Below are positions 22,624-34,175 of a stretch of 64,000 bases of DNA, one piece after another. A program made the translations under genes and the position numbers. The stretch comes from Cherax quadricarinatus (taxonomy: Eukaryota; Arthropoda; Malacostraca; Decapoda; Parastacidae), in assembly GCF_038502225.1 (NCBI RefSeq), contig NC_091312.1, positions 26,019,911-26,083,910 of the forward strand, in the 5' to 3' direction. Every line of letters begins with the position of its first letter. Position 1 is the first letter of the stretch. Under the pieces are notes generated by a model. That model made no database searches, had not been told where the DNA came from, and saw nothing but the letters and a program-made list of their open reading frames with translations.

Positions 22624-22695
22624 CCCTGCAGCTGGAGCTTTTGGTCATCTGACCGATGCCTTCCGCTGGCTTACCGGTTCATCCCTTTAAAACTT
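22624..22695 (+). repeat. dispersed SINE-like repeat, copy B
   Basis: GCTGGAGCTTTTGGTCATCT, GACCGATGCCTTCCGCTGGC and TTACCGGTTCATCCCTTTAA match the copy at 81-162. Confidence 0.6.
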
Positions 22696-22819
22696 ACGGT
22701 TATTATAACCAATAGGAATAAGACACAGTAGAACGTGATCAAAATTCCTGAATCCGTAACTCTGAGTTACCACTAAAAGAGACGGAACAACTGATGATAC
22801 ATCTAATTCACCTCATTTT

Positions 22820-22965
<146 letters not shown>

Positions 22966-23159
22966 AATGAGAATTTCATAACTTTCTGCTTGTTAGTTTC
23001 TGCACTGACATAAAAAACGAAGTGGACACAGGAGTCTTGAAATATCTTACACTCTGCAGTTGGGGAATCCTTCATATATTCGACAACAGAACACAGATAG
23101 AGAGGAAGGTTAAATACAGAATAATCCATAATGATTATAATTATATTTATATATTTTTA

Positions 23160-23235
23160 AAGGGGGTGGGCCAGCAAGCCAGCGGAAGGCCTCGATCAAA
23201 TGACCACAAGCTGCAGCTGCAGGTCATCATATGAC
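23160..23235 (-). repeat. dispersed SINE-like repeat, copy C
   Basis: Reverse complement of copies A and B: GGTGGGCCAGCAAGCCAGCGG, here split as GGTGGG and CCAGCAAGCCAGCGGAAGG, then CCTCGATCAAATGACC and TCATCATATGA. Confidence 0.6.
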
Positions 23236-23239
23236 TAAA

Positions 23240-23585
23240 ACCCACGTTAGGAAGCACTCGAACTTTACCTAACTAGAGAAGAGTCTCCGGCAGCTAACAT
23301 CAAGTGATCTAGATATTAAATTTATATCCAGAGAGAAGTAATTACAAAAAAGTCACTGCATATTTATTTTCTAACTAACTGTTAAATTATCCGGTCAGTA
23401 ACTGTTTAAAATAACTCTTAATTATTTTATACTGGGAAGTTTAATTCTGCGATAAAACTAATATTTTTATACTAATTATTATTATAAATAAATTAATGAA
23501 AGTAGATTGTCATGCTTTTCCTATTAAATTTCTAAACTTGCGTATTTTTTTGTGAAGTTCATGTAGCAGCATATCAATATTTTGT
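23240..23585. other. AT-rich, nothing recognised
   Basis: No feature supported. Confidence 0.4.
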
Positions 23586-23587
23586 AG

Positions 23588-24109
23588 TTTATAGTATCAT
23601 AATTTGTGTTTTATTTAGTTTATAGTATCATAATTTGTGTTTTATTTAGTTTATAGTATCATAATTTGTGTTTTATTTAGTTTATAGTATCATAATTTGT
23701 GTTTTATTTAGTTTATAGTATCATAATTTGTGTTTTATTTAGTTTATAGTATCATAATTTGTGTTTTATTTAGTTTATAGTATCATAATTTGTGTTTTAT
23801 TTAGTTTATAGTATCATAATTTGTGTTTTATTTAGTTTATAGTATCATAATTTGTGTTTTATTTAGTTTATAGTATCATAATTTGTGTTTTATTTAGTTT
23901 ATAGTATCATAATTTGTGTTTTATTTAGTTTATAGTATCATAATTTGTGTTTTATTTAGTTTATAGTATCATAATTTGTGTTTTATTTAGTTTATAGTAT
24001 CATAATTTGTGTTTTATTTAGTTTATAGTATCATAATTTGTGTTTTATTTAGTTTATAGTATCATAATTTGTGTTTTATTTAGTTTATAGTATCATAATT
24101 TGTGTTTTA
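23588..24109. repeat. 31-bp minisatellite, apparently perfect units (about 17)
   Basis: The unit is TTTATAGTATCATAATTTGT followed by GTTTTATTTAG. I could find no substitution between internal units. It contains TAG and TAA in several registers, so no frames are open. High homogeneity implies recent amplification or repeated homogenisation, or possibly an assembly product. Confidence 0.96.
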
Positions 24110-24485
24110 ATGTCATTTATCTTGTATCACTAAATTTTTAACTCTGGTCGAGGCTCTGCGGATATATTTTTAATATAAAACCTTAGTAACTTTAAATATT
24201 AAAAAAAGGCTGCCTTTATTAAAGAGGGACTGGACACATGTGCAATGATTTAAGACTTATAATAAAAGTCTACAGTGTTTATACACGTGATCTTTTCCTC
24301 ACTTTGCTGGTGTCATATATTTGGTTTTATTAGGAGAGGACGTATTACCTTTTTATACCTATTGAGCACCACTCTCTGCCACCCAAGCTTGTCATCTGTC
24401 AATAAAGTCTGTGTGTATGCTCGTTTTTATTTTATTGCTACAGAGTTCCGCCTACTTGCTGTCAAATTGTTGACGATTGTTAGAT
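24110..24485. other. no recognisable feature
   Basis: Intergenic; the 5' part of a 257-codon frame (24275-25048) lies here but its remainder is the 18-bp array, and no domain is visible. Confidence 0.4.
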
Positions 24486-24497
24486 TTTGTCTTCAAG

Positions 24498-25014
24498 GTC
24501 TTGTCTTCATTGTTAGTCTTGTCTTCATTGTTAGTCTTGTCTTCATTGTTAATCTTGTCTTCATTGTTAGTCTTGTCTTCATTGTTAATCTTGTCTTCAT
24601 TGTTAGTCTTGTCTTCATTGCTAGTCTTGTTTTCATTGTTAGTCTTGTCTGCATTGTTAGTCTTGTCTGCATTGTTAGTCTTGTTTTCATTGTTAGTCTT
24701 GTCTTCATTGTTAGTCTTGTCTTCATTGTTAGTCTTGTCTTCATTGTTAGTCTTGTCTTCATTGTTAGTCTTGTCTGCATTGTTAGTCTTGTCTGCATTG
24801 TTAGTCTTGTTTTCATTGTTAGTCTTGTCTTCATTGTTAGTCTTGTCTTCATTGTTAGTCTTGTCTTCATTGTTAGTCTTGTCTTCATTGTTAGTCTTGT
24901 CTTCATTGTTAGTCTTGTCTTCATTGTTAGTCTTGTCTTCATTGTTAGTCTTGTCTTCATTGTTAGTCTTGTCTTCATTGTTAGTCTTGTCTTCATTGTT
25001 AGTCTTGTCTTCAT
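24498..25014 (+). repeat. 18-bp minisatellite (about 29 units)
   Basis: The unit is GTCTTGTCTTCATTGTTA, with TTTCATT and TGCATT variants. A block of variants (TTTCATT, TGCATT, TGCATT, TTTCATT type) occurs twice, about 144 bp apart, showing an internal multi-unit duplication. Frames on both strands are open because 18 is divisible by three (VFIVSL, EDKTNN, LVLSSL and so on). Confidence 0.95.
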
Positions 25015-25015
25015 T

Positions 25016-26165
25016 TTCTTTCGTAGATCTGGAAGACACACAAAATAGTTTCTTTCATTTTTTTCGAACATTTATTTCTTTGCCCTAATTAAAATTGAAA
25101 TCAATTTAACTTTTATTAGTGCAATTTACTAAAGAAAAGACACATTTGCTTGAGCATAAAGAAAAACGATGTTTCGATCAGTTAAGGTCTTTATTAAGAA
25201 ATACAGGTGATGCAAATTGCAATGGATGCAAAGTGTAGATGAGATGAGTTGAGTGACATCGCTATTGAGATTGAAATACTTCTTTAACTCGCTCTACTGT
25301 TACCTTGAAGAGTATGCCACCATATTTTCTAGCAGCATCAAGAAAGATTCTGCTAAACATAGAAAAATGAGTTTTACCCTTCGTGGTAAATTCAATAAAC
25401 GCAAGGCAAAACAGTCAACGAATGTCGGGAAAGAGACCCAAGTCATAAACTCGACTGAATCTTTCAAACAGCATCTGGGGGGGAAATATAGAAACCTGAC
25501 ATCAACAACTTCTCCAGCAAGGATATGTTCTCAGACCTGAGTGACTGACGTGGCTGTAGTTCTCTTTGAAACCTTCCATACCTAAAGTATGTACAAGCCG
25601 AACCACTGACACATGCCGTGTTACAGAGACATTCTTGGCAACGATGTTGCACAAAAAAGAGCAAGAATACCGTCCGGATAGCAGACAAGATTTCAAAGTA
25701 ATAATGGAATGTAACTATTGCAATACTTCACAGACTCGACATTCATCATACTCCAATGATTTTGTTCACCTCGCCTCTTCCTCTTCTGTTAATGTACATT
25801 GAGTGAACCATATATATCCAACAGTACGGAAATATTGTGAGCATTTTTGTGTACCCATCAGCGCCTGAGAAGGGTCTCCAGTAGACTAGAAATATTCTTG
25901 TTATTTTTGCTTGCAATGTGTATCCCTTGTATATTTTGATAAATGTCTTCAGTGTTGGAAACATTTCCCCTGTGAAAGTTTTTTCTGATTACGCATTTTT
26001 TATCTTCTCTATTGTACGCCATTTGGATAAATAATTTGCTGAACTGTATATTGGAGAAACTAGATGAGTACACTCAGGTAGTGTGTGTCGCAGTAACCAG
26101 ACGAAGGATCACGACAGCCATAATTCTTGTGCTAAATGACCCGCAAGGCTATAGCACTTCACATA
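25016..26165. other. no supported gene; weak repeat traces
   Basis: At 25152-25215 a block with ATGTTTCGATCAGTTAAGG and TCTTTATTAAG resembles, in reverse, the GAAAC-plus-tail part of the PLE-type repeats (AAATGTGTC is also present), but the core is not recognisable. Overlapping 70-95-residue frames at 25253-25802 on both strands show no clear domain. Confidence 0.35.
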
Positions 26166-26172
26166 ATTAAAA
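26095..26172 (-). repeat. short repeat containing GCTAAATGACCCGCAAGGCTA
   Basis: The segment with CTAAATGACCCGCAAGG and CTATAGCACTTCACATAATT resembles, in inverted form, the segment at 27660-27705 (GTGAAGCGCTAAGCCCG, GTGGTCATTTAGCGC). Probably decayed copies of one SINE-like family. Confidence 0.4.
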
Positions 26173-26173
26173 T

Positions 26174-26345
26174 AAGTGAGGTTGCAAGCTTTGACACACA
26201 GCTGTGTTGCAACTTTACTCCCTAGTTTTGTGTCATTAGCGAATTTTGTTATTTTACAGCATAACCCATAATGAAAGTTATTAAATCAAGAACAGAACAG
26301 GTTCCAAGACTGACCTCTGTGGCACCCCATTTGCTACGTCGACAC
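26174..26345 (-). pseudogene. non-LTR reverse-transcriptase fragment (motifs B and C)
   Basis: The minus strand from 26345 encodes, with one internal interruption, VANGVPQRSVLEPVLFLI, then after a gap of about 20 codons ITKFANDTKLGSKV. These correspond to RT motif B (consensus GVPQGSVLGPVLF) and motif C (FADD, here FAND). The catalytic Asp-to-Asn change and in-frame stops show it is dead. The phrase KFADDTKLG is characteristic of jockey-type arthropod elements. Confidence 0.72.
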
Positions 26346-26705
26346 TCGAATCGTTCTCACTAGTTACTGGTGGGAAGGGTTAGCTACGAGAGAGAACTGC
26401 TTAGCACGAACCAGTAGGCTTGCTGCAGTGCTCCTGCCTTTACTGGTGAACCCCGCCTCTTAAGACGCCATTTCCGATTTCATCACCTTACTTCTGGCCT
26501 TTAAAAAGCCTTGTCTCATGCTTCAGCTTCAGTTTGACCAAGACTATGGAGATGAACACTTCTTAAGGCTAAGGGATTGATCACCTCGACACTATTTCAA
26601 AGCTGAGGAACTGATCATCACATCTACTTTTGCGTTTTTTTTTTTCAGCATTTAACAGTGAATTCAACTGAATACTAATAGGCATATCTGTCTTGTTTAT
26701 CTACA

Positions 26706-26800
26706 CTATGTGTCGGTATTGTACATCATTAATATAATGAGACCCAGGAATGGCCTTTGTGGCACGCCACTTGCTACGTTAAGAGAAGAATCGGCCCCAG
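26706..26800 (-). pseudogene. second non-LTR reverse-transcriptase motif B fragment
   Basis: The minus strand encodes VASGVPQRPFLGLIILMMYN, resembling SGVPQGSVLGPLLFLxYIND of non-LTR RTs. It lies about 450 bp from the fragment at 26.2-26.3 kb and is not identical to it, so it is probably a separate relic. A partial duplicate of neighbouring text (TGTGGCACSCCAYTTGCTACG) occurs in both. Confidence 0.6.
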
Positions 26801-26941
26801 GAGCAATCCCTGTGGAGCACCTCATGTTCCATCTAGTCATTCTCATGTATTTCTGTAATACTTTTGGTAGAATTACCGGCAACATATTAGGTAAAAAGAC
26901 ACGTGCAACTAATGCGACATTTAACTGTGGCAACGTTTCGC

Positions 26942-27001
26942 TGATGCAAAGGAATGAATCCATAGATGTTGCAGGTTCAACAACGTTACTGGTGTTGCAG
27001 G
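26942..27001 (+). repeat. 60-bp segment duplicated from the edge of the 26-bp array at 21.3 kb
   Basis: Matches 21281-21340 with one mismatch. It contains about 1.4 minisatellite units plus 26 bp of left flank. Sequences beyond both ends differ between the two sites. Confidence 0.9.
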
Positions 27002-27004
27002 CCT

Positions 27005-27445
27005 CGCAAAGCGCCTTTTACCTAACATGTATTTGTGTCAGGTATTACAGTTGTTAAGTTCAAATAACCAACGTCTTATCGCACATACGTTTATACCAAC
27101 ATGTAAAATCTCATCAAATACTTTTTTCAAAATGTTGTTAAGCCGCAATTGTTTAAACCGTATATAAGAGAACTAACAAAGACGGGAAAATCTTCAGAAA
27201 GCCATTTTGTGAATTTTCAACTCATTTACGATTACCAGTCCAGCACATCAGATGTTTCACAACTGCAAGCGAAACTCTTCGATAATGTACATAAGCCATT
27301 AAGTCTCATCAGAGTTTTGACTGCATCGCATTAATCATTAACTTCACGGCAGTTAACAGCCAGGATCACCTCGTCTTCGCCAACGTATAGTGAAACTCTC
27401 TTTCCTCTCTTGACTCACGAAATCCTAATGACACGATTGCAAACA
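27005..27445. other. no recognisable feature
   Basis: AT-rich intergenic. Confidence 0.4.
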
Positions 27446-27448
27446 AAC

Positions 27449-27537
27449 CATACCACAGGCGGGGTTAGAACCCGCGATCGGAGAGTCTCAAAACTCCAGA
27501 CTCTCTGATCGTGGGTTCTAACCCCGCCCGTGGTATG
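27449..27537. repeat. 89-bp imperfect palindrome with tRNA T-arm-like sequence
   Basis: The left arm, CATACCACAGGCGGGGTTAG then AACCCGCGATCGGAGAGTCT, pairs with the right arm AGACTCTCTGATCGTGGGTT then CTAACCCCGCCCGTGGTATG with only a few mismatches, around a loop of about 9 nt (CAAAACTCC). Each arm has a GGGTTCTAACCC/GGGTTAGAACCC block resembling a Pol III B box. A foldback or two head-to-head SINE-like ends is the likely origin. Confidence 0.8.
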
Positions 27538-27539
27538 TA

Positions 27540-29815
27540 TTTTTCCTCTCTTCACAACATGGCCTAACAATATCATCCCACGCCACACAATATCACTTTT
27601 TCCGAAATATTTCATTATACAACTCAATCCTTCTAATGTAACTTTAAGGTCAACAGTGAGTTATGTGAAGCGCTAAGCCCGAGTGGTCATTTAGCGCAAG
27701 AAGTGATAAGGGACTCGAATTCTCCGCTCGCTGATCACGAGATAGACTCTCTATCTGTACTAACCAAGTCGTTCTTTAAGGCCAATTACTCTTCACTCCG
27801 CTTCCTCGGTCGGGGAAGCCGTATTTATTAACAAAGTTTCTCCCTGAAGGCGACACTAAAAAGCTTTACAACAGAAGCTCAGCGCCTCAAGTACGAAATA
27901 AGAGGATTCACGGAAGACGTACCTAATGAGAAGATCTGGACCCAGACGGGTACAAGGCTCGGATATTCCTCTACTTTACATAAGACTGATATGTATATAT
28001 TAGCACACAAGTAGCTATATGCAAAGGAAACTGAAGAGAGATTCGCGTTGTCAGTTATATTGTTTTTGATTTATAAAAAAATTCATTCTGTTTTGGGATT
28101 TTTTTTTTTCAATGTTCTGTTTATAGTTAGTCAAGATCAGTAGATACAAGAACTGACACATTTTGTTCTGCCCGGGAAATGAACCCCGGTCTCCCAGTTC
28201 TGGAGTTTTAACCGTGGGTTCTACCATGATATATACCTATGATACACCTGTGAATTACACTTCACCTTTAAGACACGACCGAAACATAGTACTTTTCGTC
28301 AGGTTACATGAGGTTAGAATTTCCATGTTGTCTAGTCGCTGGCGGACTCCATAATAAGCTTGCGTTACTGATTAACTTTTCAGACCTCGCCAGCTGCACC
28401 AGAGGGACATGATTTCCAACCCTTGGAAATATCTTGCACTTCTTACACTTAAAAACATTTCCGAGAACTAACGTCAGGAAAGAGAGTATTTATTTTGCGT
28501 GCAGGCAACGTCAATCTCTCGTCAGAGATCAGAGGGAAAGACACGACACTCCTGGAACATACTTTTCACTGCTTGCAGTGGTGTCTCATCCTCACGTTAA
28601 CATACTATCTGTATGCATATACTGATATAATATAATCCCTATATCCCTATACTCGACTCGAGGTTTGAAAGCTAAGAACATCAAGCTATAAACCATTGCC
28701 GAATTTGTTTGGCAAAACCTTGGGAGGAAAAGTAAATCTCTCTCATTACTGGACTAAAGGAGAACCCTCACAACAACGTCAGATTGTCTCAGACTACACG
28801 TTCGTTTGGATGGTGCGGGAGCCCAGGCACACACTGGCAAACCATCTCCAACCTTTGAAGATAAATGATGAATGTGTGCGTTAGTTTGTTAGATACTCGT
28901 GTCAGAATTTTTACTGTCATAAGCCCGTTCAGTACTGTCGTCCGTTGGCAAGGGCACAGCAGCAAGACGGTGTCAGGAGTCTTACCTGTGGCGGACCACG
29001 GCAGTCATCACAATTTACTGGTCCTGTACACAGTGATCTGTGTGACAGATTTGTACCATTAGGGTTATTAAGTAGTAATAAGGAATAGTGTTATTAAGAA
29101 TTAAGGTTGTTAAGTAGTATAAAGAATAGGGTTATTAAGTAGTATAAGGAAAAGCATATTGAGTATGACAGAGAAAACGCAAAAGCCATAAAAACAAAAG
29201 CTATTTCTGATAGCGATGTTCAGAGAGACAAAGTAATGAAAACAAACCAAAATATAACACACAGCGAGGAAAAATCTGCCATTCTTAAACCATTTTTTCT
29301 TCTCTTCAAACTTTTCCCTATATATTTTTTAACTTTTTCTCGCGTGTGTGTTTAGTCTCATCCTTCCAGTCGTTCTTTCTGAGAATTGCTGAGGTGGTAT
29401 TCCATCTAGCAGCCGAAGCTGAGTGAGATTAACCAGTCTGGAGGAGCGACCACCACCACCACCACAGCTTGGTGGTTGCTGAGGCGAGGCTCTCACCTCA
29501 GCAACAGAAATTTTAGGGAGGGTTTAGCTGTAGCTGAAGTATCCTCAGCAGCTTGAGGATGGTTAACACTGTTTCTTACCTCAGGCTAAAATTGTCTCCT
29601 GACCCCTCACAGTTACTGTTCTGTCTCTCACACTAAAAGGCAAGTGACATTTTTTCCACCCTCACTAGAAATTACTATCTCACACAGAAGACTTTTTTTT
29701 CTCTCTCACTCTCTTTTACACAGGCTTCTGCAAGGTTAGATTTATGATTTCTAACTTTATTTACCAGCCTAGAGCTGTTACCTACATAACCTCATTTGAA
29801 AGCAAACAACTACTT
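27540..29815. other. 2.3 kb with no supported gene
   Basis: The segment 27660-27705 is a SINE-like fragment (see 26095). 28170-28250 has a phrase GAACCCCGGTCTCCCAG that may be tRNA-like but lacks a visible partner. All frames are under 66 codons and show no domain. Confidence 0.45.

Positions 29816-29817
<2 letters not shown>

Positions 29818-29858
<41 letters not shown>
29818..29858. repeat. (CT)n microsatellite
   Basis: CT run, with a pyrimidine-rich context. Confidence 0.95.
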
Positions 29859-29861
<3 letters not shown>

Positions 29862-30039
29862 ATGCTCTCTCAAACTAGAGATACCAGCATCTGGCACCAT
29901 AGAGACGATGCTGATTCTTTCTCACATCACTGACTTTCTCAAACACTAGAGACAATACAGCCTCATAAAAAAAATATTGTGTTAGCGACCCTACAGTGAC
30001 GGAAACTTTGCTTCTTGGGAAAAAATTCAGTCTCTCCCT

Positions 30040-31812
30040 CCTCTCCCCTAGGCCTCCTCCAACTCCCCCTAGGCCTCCTCCCCCTAGGCCTCCTCCACCT
30101 CCGCCCTAGACCTCCTCCACCTCCCCCCTAGGCCGCCTCCACCTCCCCCTAGGCCTCCTCCACCTCCCCCCTAGGCCTCCTCCACCTCCCCCCTAGGCCT
30201 CCTCCACCTCCCCCCTAGGCCTCCTCCACCTCCCCCCAAGGCCTCCTCAACCTCCCCCTAGGCCTCCTCCACCTCCCCCCTAGGCCTCCTCCACCTCCCC
30301 CTAGGCCGCCTCCACCTCCCCCCTAGGCCTCCTCCACCTCCCCCCTAGGCCGCCTCCATCTCCCCCTAGGCCGCCTCTACCTCCCCCCTAGGCCTCCTCC
30401 ACCTCCCCCCTAGGCCTCCTCCACCTCCCCCCTAGGCCTCCTCCACCTCCCCCTAGGCCGCCTCCACCTCCCCCCTAGGCCGCCTCCACCTCCCCCCGAG
30501 GCCGCCTCCATCTCCCCCTAGGCCGCCTCTACCTCCCCCCTAGGCCTCCTCCACCTCCCCCCTAGGCCTCCTCCACCTCCCCCCTAGGCCTCCTCCACCT
30601 CCCCCCTAGGCCTCCTCCACCTCCCCCTAGGCCGCCTCCACCTCCCCCCTAGGCCGCCTCCACCTCCCCCCTAGGCCGCCTCCACCTCCCCCTAGGCCTC
30701 CTCCACCGCCCCCCTAGGCCTCCTCTACCTCCCCCCTAGGCCTCCTCCACCTCCCCCCTAGGCCTCCTCCACCTCCCCCCTAGGCCTCCTCCACCTCCCC
30801 CCTAGGCCTCCTCCACCTCCCCCTAGGCCGCCTCCACCTCCCCCCTAGGCCGCCTCCACCTCCCCCCTCGGCCGCCTCCACCTCCCCCGAGGCCGCCTCC
30901 ACCTCCCCCTAGGCCTCTTCCACCTCCCCCCGAGGCCGCCTCCACCTCCCCCTAAGCCGCCTCCACCTCCCCCCTAGGCCTCCTCCAACTCCCCCCTCGG
31001 CCTCCTCCACCTACCCCCTAGGCCGCCTCCGCCTCCCCCTAGGCCTCCTCCACCTCCCCCCTAGGCCTCCTCCAGGCCTCTACCCCCTAGGCCGCCTCCA
31101 CCTCCCTCCTAGGACGCCTCCACCTCCCCCCTAGGCCTCCTCCTCCTCTGCCTCCCCCCTAGGCCTCCTCCTCCTCCTAGGCCTCCTCCTCCACCTCCCC
31201 CCTAGGCCTCCTCTTCCACCTCCCCCATAGGCCTCCTCCACCTCCCCCTAGGCCTCCTCCTCCACCTCCCCCCTAGGCCTCCTCTTCCACCTCCCCCCTA
31301 GGCCTCCTCCACCTCCCCCCTAGGCCTCCTCCTCCACCTCCCCCCTAGGCCTCCTCCTCCACCTCCCCCTAGGCCTCCTCCACCTCCCCCCTAGGCCTCC
31401 TCTTCCACCCCCATAGGCCTCCTCCTCCACCTCCCCCTAGGCCTCCACCTCCACCCTAGGCCTCCTCTTCCACCTCCCCCATAGGCCTCCTCCACCTCCC
31501 CCTAGGCCTCCTCCTCCACCTCCCCCCTAGGCCTCCTCTTCCACCTCCCCCCTAGGCCTCCTCCTCCACCTCCCCCCTAGGCCTCCTCTTCCACCTCCCC
31601 CCTAGGCCTCCTCTTCCACCTCCCCCCTAGGCCTCCTCCTCCACCTCCCCCCTAGGCCTCCTCCACCTCCCCCCTAGGCCTCCTCTTCCACCTCCCCCTA
31701 GGCCTCCTCCTCCTCCCCCCTAGGCCTCCTCTTCCACCTCCCCCCTAGGCCTCCTCCTCCACCTCCCGCCTAGGCCTCCTCTTCCACCTCCCCCTAGGCC
31801 TCCTCCCCCCCA
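30040..31812 (+). repeat. 21/22-bp CCTAGG minisatellite array (about 82 units)
   Basis: The unit is AGGCCTCCTCCACCTCCCC followed by CCT, 21 or 22 bp by C-run length, with GCCGCC variants. After about 31140 a CCTCCTCC or CCTCTTCC expansion lengthens units to 24-25 bp. The + strand is almost free of G except at AGG/GCC, so the minus strand carries GGGGGG and repeated AGG/TGG runs. Mixed unit lengths break frames, so no long frame appears. Confidence 0.97.
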
Positions 31813-31880
31813 CAGTCCCAAGGGAATGCAAACAAAAATATAAATTAACCTTCACAATTTCTGTTTCTTCATCGAATAGA

Positions 31881-34174
31881 CGTCCCTGGCACCCATCCTG
31901 CGTCCCTGGCACCCATCCTGCGTCCCTGGCACCCATCCTGCGTCCCTGGCACCCATCCTGCGTCCCTGGCACCCATCCTGCGTCCCTGGCACCCATCCTG
32001 CGTCCCTGGCACCCATCCTGCGTCCCTGGCACCCATCCTGCGTCCCTGGCACCCATCCTGCGTCCCTGGCACCCACCCTGCGTCCCTGGCACCCATCCTG
32101 CGTCCCTGGCACCATCCTGCGTTCCAGGCACCCATCCTGCGTTCCTAGCACCCATCCTACGTTCCTGGCACCCATCCTGAGTCCCTGGCACCTATCCTGC
32201 GTCCCTGGTGCCCATTCTGCGTCCCTGGCACCTATCCTGCGTCCCAGGCACCCATCCTGCGTTCCTGGGACCCATCTTGCGTCCATGGTGCCCATCCTGC
32301 GTCCCTGGCACCCATCCTGCGTCCCTGGAACCCATCCTGCGTCCCTGGCACCCATCCTGCGTCCCTGGCATCCTGCATTCCTGGAACCCATCCTGCGTCC
32401 CTGGCACCCATCCTGCGTCCCTGGAACCCATCCTGCGTCCTTGGCACCCATTCTGAGTCCCTGGCACCATCCTGCGTTCCGGGAACCCATCCTGCGTTCC
32501 TAGCACCCATCCTAGGTTCCTGGCACCCATCCTGCGTCCTTGGCACCCATCCTGCGTCCCTGGTACCCATCCTGCGTCCCTGGCACCCATCCTGCGTCTC
32601 TTGTACCCATCCTGCGTCCCTAGCGCCCATCCTGCGTTCCTGGCACCCATCCTGCGTCCCTGGTGCCCATCCTGCGTCCCTGGCACCCATCCTGCGTTCC
32701 TGATACCCATTCTGCGTCCCTGGCACTCACCCGGCGTCCCTGGCACATCCTGCGCCGTTGGCACTCATCTTGCGTCCTTGGCACATCCTGCGTCCCTGGT
32801 GCCCATCCTGCGTCTCTTGTACCCATCCTGCGTCCCTAGCGCCCATCCTGCGTTCCTGGCACCCATCCTGCGTCCCTGGTGCCCATCCTGCGTCCCTGGC
32901 ACCCATCCTGCGTTCCTGGCACCCATCTTGCGCCCCTGGTGCCCATCCTGCGTCCCTGGCACACATCCTGCGTCCCTGATGCCCATCCTGCGTCCCTGGC
33001 ACCCATCCTGCGTCCCTGGTGCCTATCCTGCGTCCCTGGCACCCATCCTGCGTCCCTGGCACCCATCCTGCGTCTTTGGCACCCATCCTGCGTCCCTGGC
33101 ACCCATCCTGCGTCCCTGGTGCCTATCCTGCGTCCCTGGCACCCATCCTGCGTCGCTGGTGCCCATCCTGCGTCCCTGGCACCCATCCTGCGTCCCTGGG
33201 ACCCATCCTGCGTTTCTGGCACCCATCTTGCGTCCCTAGTGCCCATCCTGCGTCCCTGGCACCCATCGTGCGTTCCTGATACCCATCCTGCGTCCCTGGC
33301 ACTCACCCGGCGTCCCTGGCACATCCTGCGCCGTTGGCACTCATCTTGCGTCCTTGGCACATCCTGCGTCCCTGGTGCCCATCCTGCGTCTCTTGTACCC
33401 ATCCTGCGTCCCTAGCGCCCATCCTGCGTTCCTGGCACCCATCCTGCATCCCTGGTGCCCATCCTGCGTCCCTGGCACCCATCCTGCGTTCCTGGCACCC
33501 ATCTTGCGCCCTGGTGCCCATCCTGCGTCCCTGGCACACATCCTGCGTCCCTGATGCCCATCCTGCGTCTCTGGCACCCATCCTGCGTCCCTGGTGCCTA
33601 TCCTGCGTCCCTGGCACCCATCCTGCGTCCCTGGTGTCCATCCTGCGTCTTTGGCACCCATCCTGCGTCCCTGGTGCCCATCCTGCGTCCCTGGCACCCA
33701 TCCTGCGTCCCTGGTGCCTAACCTGCGTCCCTGGCACCCATCCTGCGTCCCTGGTGTCCATCCTGCGTCCCTGGTGCCCATCCTGCGTCCCTGGCACCAA
33801 TCCTGCGTCCCTGGGACCCATCCTGCGTTTCTGGCACCCATCTTGCGTCCCTAGTGCCCATCCTGCGTCCCTGGCACCCATCGTGCATTCCTGATACCCA
33901 TCCTGCGTCCCTGGCACTCACCCGGCGTCCCTGGCACATCCTGCGCCCCTTGCATTCATCTTGCGTCCTTGGCACATCCTGCGTCCCTGGTGCCCATCCT
34001 GCGTCCCTGGCACCCATCCTGCGTTCCTGGTACCCATCCTGCGTCCCTGGTACTCATCTTGCGTCCTTGGTACATCCTGCGTCTTTGGTACCCATCCTGC
34101 GTTCCTGGCACCCATCCTGCGTCCCTGGCACTTACCCGGCGTCTCTGGCACATCCTGCGTCCCTGGCACTCATC
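31881..34174 (+). repeat. 20-bp minisatellite array (about 115 units)
   Basis: The unit is CGTCCCTGGCACCCATCCTG. The first 11 units are identical; later units vary (GTTCC, GGTGCC, shortened CACATCC). A marker TGGCACTCACCCGGCGTCCC recurs at 32721, 33297 and 33912, spacings of 576 and 615 bp, giving blocks of about 30 units. Period 20 cycles frames every 60 bp, so medium frames up to 212 codons appear on both strands. They have no domain. Confidence 0.97.
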
Positions 34175-34175
34175 C

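Noticed and set aside
24275..25048. 257-codon membrane-like protein (VFIVSL repeats)
   Set aside because: Hydrophobic repeats come from the 18-bp unit; the 70-codon non-repeat N-part has no recognisable domain and no supporting context.
25464..25696. Possible C2H2 zinc-finger remnant on the minus strand
   Set aside because: A few Cys/His pairs are present but spacing does not fit C-x2-C-x12-H-x3-H in any frame.
28160..28250. Possible tRNA-derived SINE with GAACCCCGGTCTCCC
   Set aside because: No paired T-arm or A box could be recognised and no second copy is present.
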